Shown one piece after another: positions 61,200 through 64,000 of a stretch of 64,000 bases of DNA. The notes below the pieces were generated by a model that was not told where the DNA came from, ran no database searches, and was given only the letters and a program-made list of their open reading frames with translations. Each line of letters starts with the position of its first letter. The first letter of the stretch is position 1. Source of the DNA: COMBO-56-21 sp038852315 (GTDB taxonomy: Archaea > Thermoplasmatota > Thermoplasmata > UBA10834); assembly GCA_038852315.1 (NCBI GenBank), contig JAWCKF010000006.1, positions 24,933 to 88,932 on the forward strand, written 5' to 3'. The position numbers were made by a program, and so were the translations under genes.

Positions 61200-61901
61200 A
61201 TGATAACGCTGATCGGCGTGGGGCACGTGTTCGCCATCTCCGAGAAGGTGAGGCAGGCCATCATCGCGCGCAGGCCAGATGTAGTCTGCTTGGAGCTCGA
61301 TCCTGCGAGGTACGACGCACTCGTAAGGAAGGACCGCAGGGGAAGGGTGCCGTTCCAGTACCGCCTGCTGGGCTATGTGCAGCGCAGACTCGCTGCGAAG
61401 TTCGGGAGCGAGGTCGGAGATGAGATGCTCGCAGCCGCAGCCGCCGCTGGCGAGATAGGCGCGAAGATAGCCCTCATCGACATGGACGCTGCGAGGGTTT
61501 TCGCTCTGCTGTGGCGGCGCATGTCGTTCAGGGAGAAGCTCCGCATGTTCGGAGGGGCGTTCGTCGGCCTGACCATGTCGAGGGAACGCATCGAAAGGGA
61601 GATGGAGAGGTACGAGGAGCACGAGGAGAGCTACATAGAGATCCTCGGCGCGGGCCTGCCGACAGTGAAGGAGGTTCTGATAGATGACAGGAACAGGCAC
61701 ATGGCCCGGAACATCGCCGAGCTCTCCAAGAAACATGCCAACATAGTCGCTGTCGTGGGCGACGGGCACATCCCCGGGCTCCTGGAAGCCCTGAAGCCCC
61801 TCGAGGTGGAGGCCGTGAGGCTCAGGGATCTGAGGCAAACCCAGGCGCAGGCGGGCGGGGGCGCAGAGTTCTCATCGAGCTTCTGGTATCACTACCGATG
61901 A
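61200..61901 (+). CDS. TraB/PrgY family protein
   Basis: A 233-residue member of the TraB family (COG1916), related to bacterial pheromone shutdown proteins and to TIKI proteases. The conserved GVGHVF at the start and VVGDGHIPGLLEAL near residue 185 carry the paired histidines, and CLELDPARYDAL follows the first. The C-terminal membrane part of longer relatives is missing, so this is the soluble version. Protease or processing activity is suspected only by family relation. Confidence 0.85.
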   Translation: MITLIGVGHVFAISEKVRQAIIARRPDVVCLELDPARYDALVRKDRRGRVPFQYRLLGYVQRRLAAKFGSEVGDEMLAAAAAAGEIGAKIALIDMDAARVFALLWRRMSFREKLRMFGGAFVGLTMSRERIEREMERYEEHEESYIEILGAGLPTVKEVLIDDRNRHMARNIAELSKKHANIVAVVGDGHIPGLLEALKPLEVEAVRLRDLRQTQAQAGGGAEFSSSFWYHYR

Positions 61902-61945
61902 TGCCGCTGGCCTCCCGCAAAGGCTTTTGAACGTCCACGCGTTAC

Positions 61946-62683
61946 ATGCACGCTGGGGGCGAGCGGCAGTTGAAGGTCGCACTTCTCAACTACACGAAGG
62001 ATCCCGACAGGATATGCGCCGCCGCGGCTCAGTCTTGCTACTCTGAGAAGGGCGCGTCGGAACTCTTCAGGACCACGACCGACGAGAGGGCGAAGAAGAT
62101 GATCAAGAAGGTCGTGGGCATGGGCCACCTGTCGGTCGTGGAGCACGCCCACTTCACCTTCAGCATCGAGGGCGTCTCGAGGTCCCTGACGCACCAGCTC
62201 GTCCGGCACAGGATAGCGTCCTACTCACAGCAGAGCCAGCGATATGTGGACATGGAGAGGGCCGAGTACGTCCTCCCTCCTTCGATCTCCAAGGATCCCG
62301 AGGCGCGGCGGCTGTTCAAGAAGACCATGGACACCTCTTGGAGGGCCTACAGGCAGCTCGCGAGGAAGGTCCCGAAGGAAGATGCGAGGTATGTTCTCCC
62401 CAACGCGTGTAACACGAACATCACCGTCACCATGAACGCGCGTGAGCTGTGGCACTTCTTCACGCTCAGGTGTTGCCGGCGCGCTCAATGGGAGATAAGG
62501 ATGATGGCGTGGAAGATGCTCGAGGAGGTCAGGAAGGTCGCCCCGATACTCTTCGAGGACGCCGGCCCGGGGTGCTTCCGCGGCCCGTGTCCCGAGGGCG
62601 AGTACTCCTGTGGTAGACCATACAAGAGGGGCGAGATACCATCCGAGAGGGAGATGCTCGTAGAGAGTGGGAAGCCGGGATAG
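61946..62683 (+). CDS. thyX: Flavin-dependent thymidylate synthase ThyX
   Basis: Makes dTMP from dUMP with FAD and methylene-tetrahydrofolate (or an archaeal C1 carrier). The 245 residues have the ThyX motif RHRIASYSQQSQRY with its conserved Ser and Arg, preceded by HLSVVEHAHFTF, and a second LPNACNTNITVTMNARELWHFF. ATG 61946 could be replaced by TTG 61970, which begins the usual MKVALLNYT start. The C-terminus carries a short cysteine-rich tail (CFRGPCPEGEYSCG). Confidence 0.96.
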   Translation: MHAGGERQLKVALLNYTKDPDRICAAAAQSCYSEKGASELFRTTTDERAKKMIKKVVGMGHLSVVEHAHFTFSIEGVSRSLTHQLVRHRIASYSQQSQRYVDMERAEYVLPPSISKDPEARRLFKKTMDTSWRAYRQLARKVPKEDARYVLPNACNTNITVTMNARELWHFFTLRCCRRAQWEIRMMAWKMLEEVRKVAPILFEDAGPGCFRGPCPEGEYSCGRPYKRGEIPSEREMLVESGKPG

Positions 62684-62761
62684 GGTGCCCGGGCCGCGAC
62701 ACGGCCGCACTCGTATCTGCTGGCTCTCGGGATAGCCGATTCATGCGCCCTCCACAAACCA

Positions 62762-62767
62762 TTTATA
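62762..62767 (+). promoter_or_regulatory. TATA box for rps17e
   Basis: tttata inside catttatac, about 45 bases before ATG 62810, with a binding site gaggtga next to the start. Confidence 0.55.
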
Positions 62768-62809
62768 CACCCTTCCCATTCCCAAGCATCCAAACGGTGA
62801 GGTGACACC

Positions 62810-63001
62810 ATGGGGAACATACGGCCGACATACATCAAGCGGGTAGCCGTCGAACTGGTCCACAGGTTCCCGGATCAGTTCACGAACGACTACCAGCACA
62901 ACAAAGCCATGGTCGCGAAGCTCACCGACGTGCGCTCGGTATCGATGCGCAACAAGATAGCGGGATACGTGACCCGCTACAGATCGCACTACGAGTCGTG
63001 A
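62810..63001 (+). CDS. rps17e: Ribosomal protein S17e
   Basis: Small-subunit protein found only in archaea and eukaryotes. The 63 residues match throughout: RPTYIKRVAVELVHRFPDQF, then NKAMVAKLTDVRSVSMRNKIAGYVTRY. ATG 62810 follows ggtgaggtgacacc. Confidence 0.95.
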   Translation: MGNIRPTYIKRVAVELVHRFPDQFTNDYQHNKAMVAKLTDVRSVSMRNKIAGYVTRYRSHYES

Positions 63002-63071
63002 GCCTCTCACGACCGTGGCTACCACTTCTCTTCATGCGCTTCATGCTCTCCCAGCTGCCCGCATACGCCTC

Positions 63072-63092
63072 ATGGTAGCCTTTTTCTACCAT
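63072..63092 (+). terminator. Hairpin between rps17e and tRNA-Arg
   Basis: ATGGTAG pairs perfectly with CTACCAT around a 7-base loop containing TTTTT. It lies about 70 bases after the rps17e stop and 32 before the tRNA, so termination of rps17e is plausible; the T-run is in the loop rather than after the stem. Confidence 0.4.
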
Positions 63093-63124
63093 AGTCCTCA
63101 TGGAGGGTTCTGCGCGCGGTCTCT

Positions 63125-63198
63125 GCCCGAGTGGGGTAGTTTGGATATCCTAGAAGCCTGCGGAGCTTCGGACCTGGGTTCGAATCCCAGCTCGGGCG
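63125..63198 (+). tRNA. tRNA-Arg(GCG)
   Basis: Acceptor GCCCGAG pairs with CTCGGGC. The anticodon arm GAAGC-CTGCGGA-GCTTC gives anticodon GCG (codon CGC). The T-arm CTGGG-TTCGAAT-CCCAG is perfect and the discriminator is G. The D-stem GGGT/ATCC has one G-T pair. No intron. CCA is not encoded (CCT follows), unlike the tRNA-Lys. Confidence 0.93.
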
Positions 63199-63248
63199 CC
63201 TCTCGCATGCGACAACTCAATTCTAGAGGAAGAGCATACGCGCTTCAG

Positions 63249-64000
63249 ATGAAGGGGAGACTGCGAGCGATATCGTCGTCCGCCGCGAGAGATCGCGTCT
63301 CCGGGGCCTCAGCCATCGCCCTCCGGTGTGCTGCTGGATTGCGCAAACTCGTAGAGGATGCAGGGGAAGTCGGCAAGGACGAGCTCGCGGATTTCGCGAT
63401 AAGTCTGACGAGAGCCCAGCCCAACATGGCGCCGCTCTGGAACCTAGCGAACGACCTTCTTCTGAGCGACGGGTCCCAGAGCGCAGTCGTCGAGATATGC
63501 AGGCGGACCGAGATGCATCATGCACACGCCTCACGCGCGGTTGGGAGGTTCGTGTCGTCGGAGCTCGCGGGCAAGACCGTGGTCACGAACAGCTCGAGCT
63601 CGGCTGTGTTTGATGCGCTGGTGTCGGCAAAGAGGATGGGCTCCGTTACGGCCCTGATACCAGAATCGAGGCCCATGCTGGAAGGCCTGGCCATGGCCAA
63701 GGAGCTAGTCCGCAGGGGCGTTCCCGTGATCCTGTTCGGCGACTCATCCCTCTCGCGGGCGGTGAGGCTGGCCGACGTAGCAGCGGTCGGCTCGGATGCT
63801 GTGACGGGCTCTCATGTTCTGGGCAAGGTCGGTATAGTGAACCTCGCGCTCTCTTCCCGGGAGTACGGGCTGAGATGCATCGTCTGCGCCGACACCTCAA
63901 AGTTCTTCCCGATCCGTCTTCAAGAGGAACAACGCCCTGGATACGAGATACTCAGGCATCCTCCTAGAGGTATGGACATAGACAACGTCTATTTCGAGGA
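63249..64000 (+). CDS. eIF2B alpha/beta/delta family protein, 3' end beyond window
   Basis: My reading from ATG 63249 is open to the window edge, about 250 codons. The helical N-terminal half (GASAIALRCAAGLRKLV) leads into a Rossmann-like half with TVVTNSSSSAVFDAL, VTALIPESRPMLEGL, DVAAVGSDAVTGSHVLGKVGIVNLAL and CADTSKFFP, the signature blocks of the eIF2B-alpha/MtnA/ribose-1,5-bisphosphate isomerase superfamily. Which member it is cannot be settled without the C-terminus. No TATA box is obvious; the preceding tRNA is 50 bp upstream. Confidence 0.85.
   Translation, partial: MKGRLRAISSSAARDRVSGASAIALRCAAGLRKLVEDAGEVGKDELADFAISLTRAQPNMAPLWNLANDLLLSDGSQSAVVEICRRTEMHHAHASRAVGRFVSSELAGKTVVTNSSSSAVFDALVSAKRMGSVTALIPESRPMLEGLAMAKELVRRGVPVILFGDSSLSRAVRLADVAAVGSDAVTGSHVLGKVGIVNLALSSREYGLRCIVCADTSKFFPIRLQEEQRPGYEILRHPPRGMDIDNVYFE

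Overview
The window is a GC-rich, densely packed stretch of archaeal chromosome. Archaeal-type machinery is everywhere: Orc1/Cdc6, TBP, RpoH-RpoB-RpoA1-RpoA2, Spt5, PriL, GatD-GatE, archaeal ribosomal proteins L1, L10, L11, L12, L30e and S17e, aEF-1B, AglB/STT3, TATA boxes before many starts, and a spliced tRNA. RpoB is a single unsplit chain, FtsZ is present in three copies and no methanogenesis genes are seen. With the secreted clostripain-like (C11) and M6 peptidases, this fits a heterotrophic Thermoplasmatota lineage, possibly a sediment protein degrader of the marine benthic group D kind. That placement is inference; no rRNA is in the window. I see no mobile element, CRISPR array or prophage.

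Layout. 1-1.6 kb: 3'-truncated orc1/cdc6 and a small conserved-looking gene. 1.99-3.3 kb: two exported proteins. 3.5-5.5 kb: rpl1-rpl10-rpl12 (minus strand), with a likely L1 autoregulatory hairpin in the leader. 5.7-8.0 kb: an insertion (membrane-anchored protein and a CoA-disulfide-reductase-like flavoenzyme) that separates these genes from rpl11-spt5-secE-ftsZ, their usual neighbours. 11-12.1 kb: a second, tandem ftsZ. 12.3-15.3 kb: acylphosphatase, MFS transporter, TatD-like hydrolase, tbp. 15.6-19.4 kb: two secreted peptidases. 20.5-21.9 kb: a double ribbon-helix-helix regulator followed by a third, divergent ftsZ, recalling haloarchaeal cdrS-ftsZ2. 22-31.5 kb: RNA modification (trmJ, truA), AK6 kinase, archaetidylinositol-phosphate synthase-like enzyme, priL, radical SAM-HhH protein, AstE/AspA-like enzyme, malic enzyme, aEF-1B and its zinc-ribbon partner. 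31.6-41.4 kb: flavodoxin, a tRNA-Lys(UUU) with two non-canonical introns, then rpoH-rpoB-rpoA1-rpoA2-rpl30e-nusA. 41.4-51.2 kb: radical SAM protein, pyrF, a giant 2206-aa AglB with a repeat-rich C-terminal half, and a CARDB membrane protein. 51.2-64 kb: thioredoxin, translin, purD, gatDE, HemK2-like methyltransferase, rhomboid-MBL-zinc finger cluster, pcm, HAD phosphatase, TraB-like protein, thyX, S17e, tRNA-Arg(GCG) and the start of an eIF2B-family gene.

Most notable: the tRNA-Lys whose two introns (D-loop and T-loop) both fold into bulge-helix-bulge sites and splice in silico to a perfect tRNA; the RHH-FtsZ pair beside two other FtsZ genes; Spt5 with a fused beta-sandwich-like N-terminal domain; the L1-leader hairpin; a zinc-knuckle insertion in RpoB; the AglB fusion; and two genes whose best starts are ACG and CTG.
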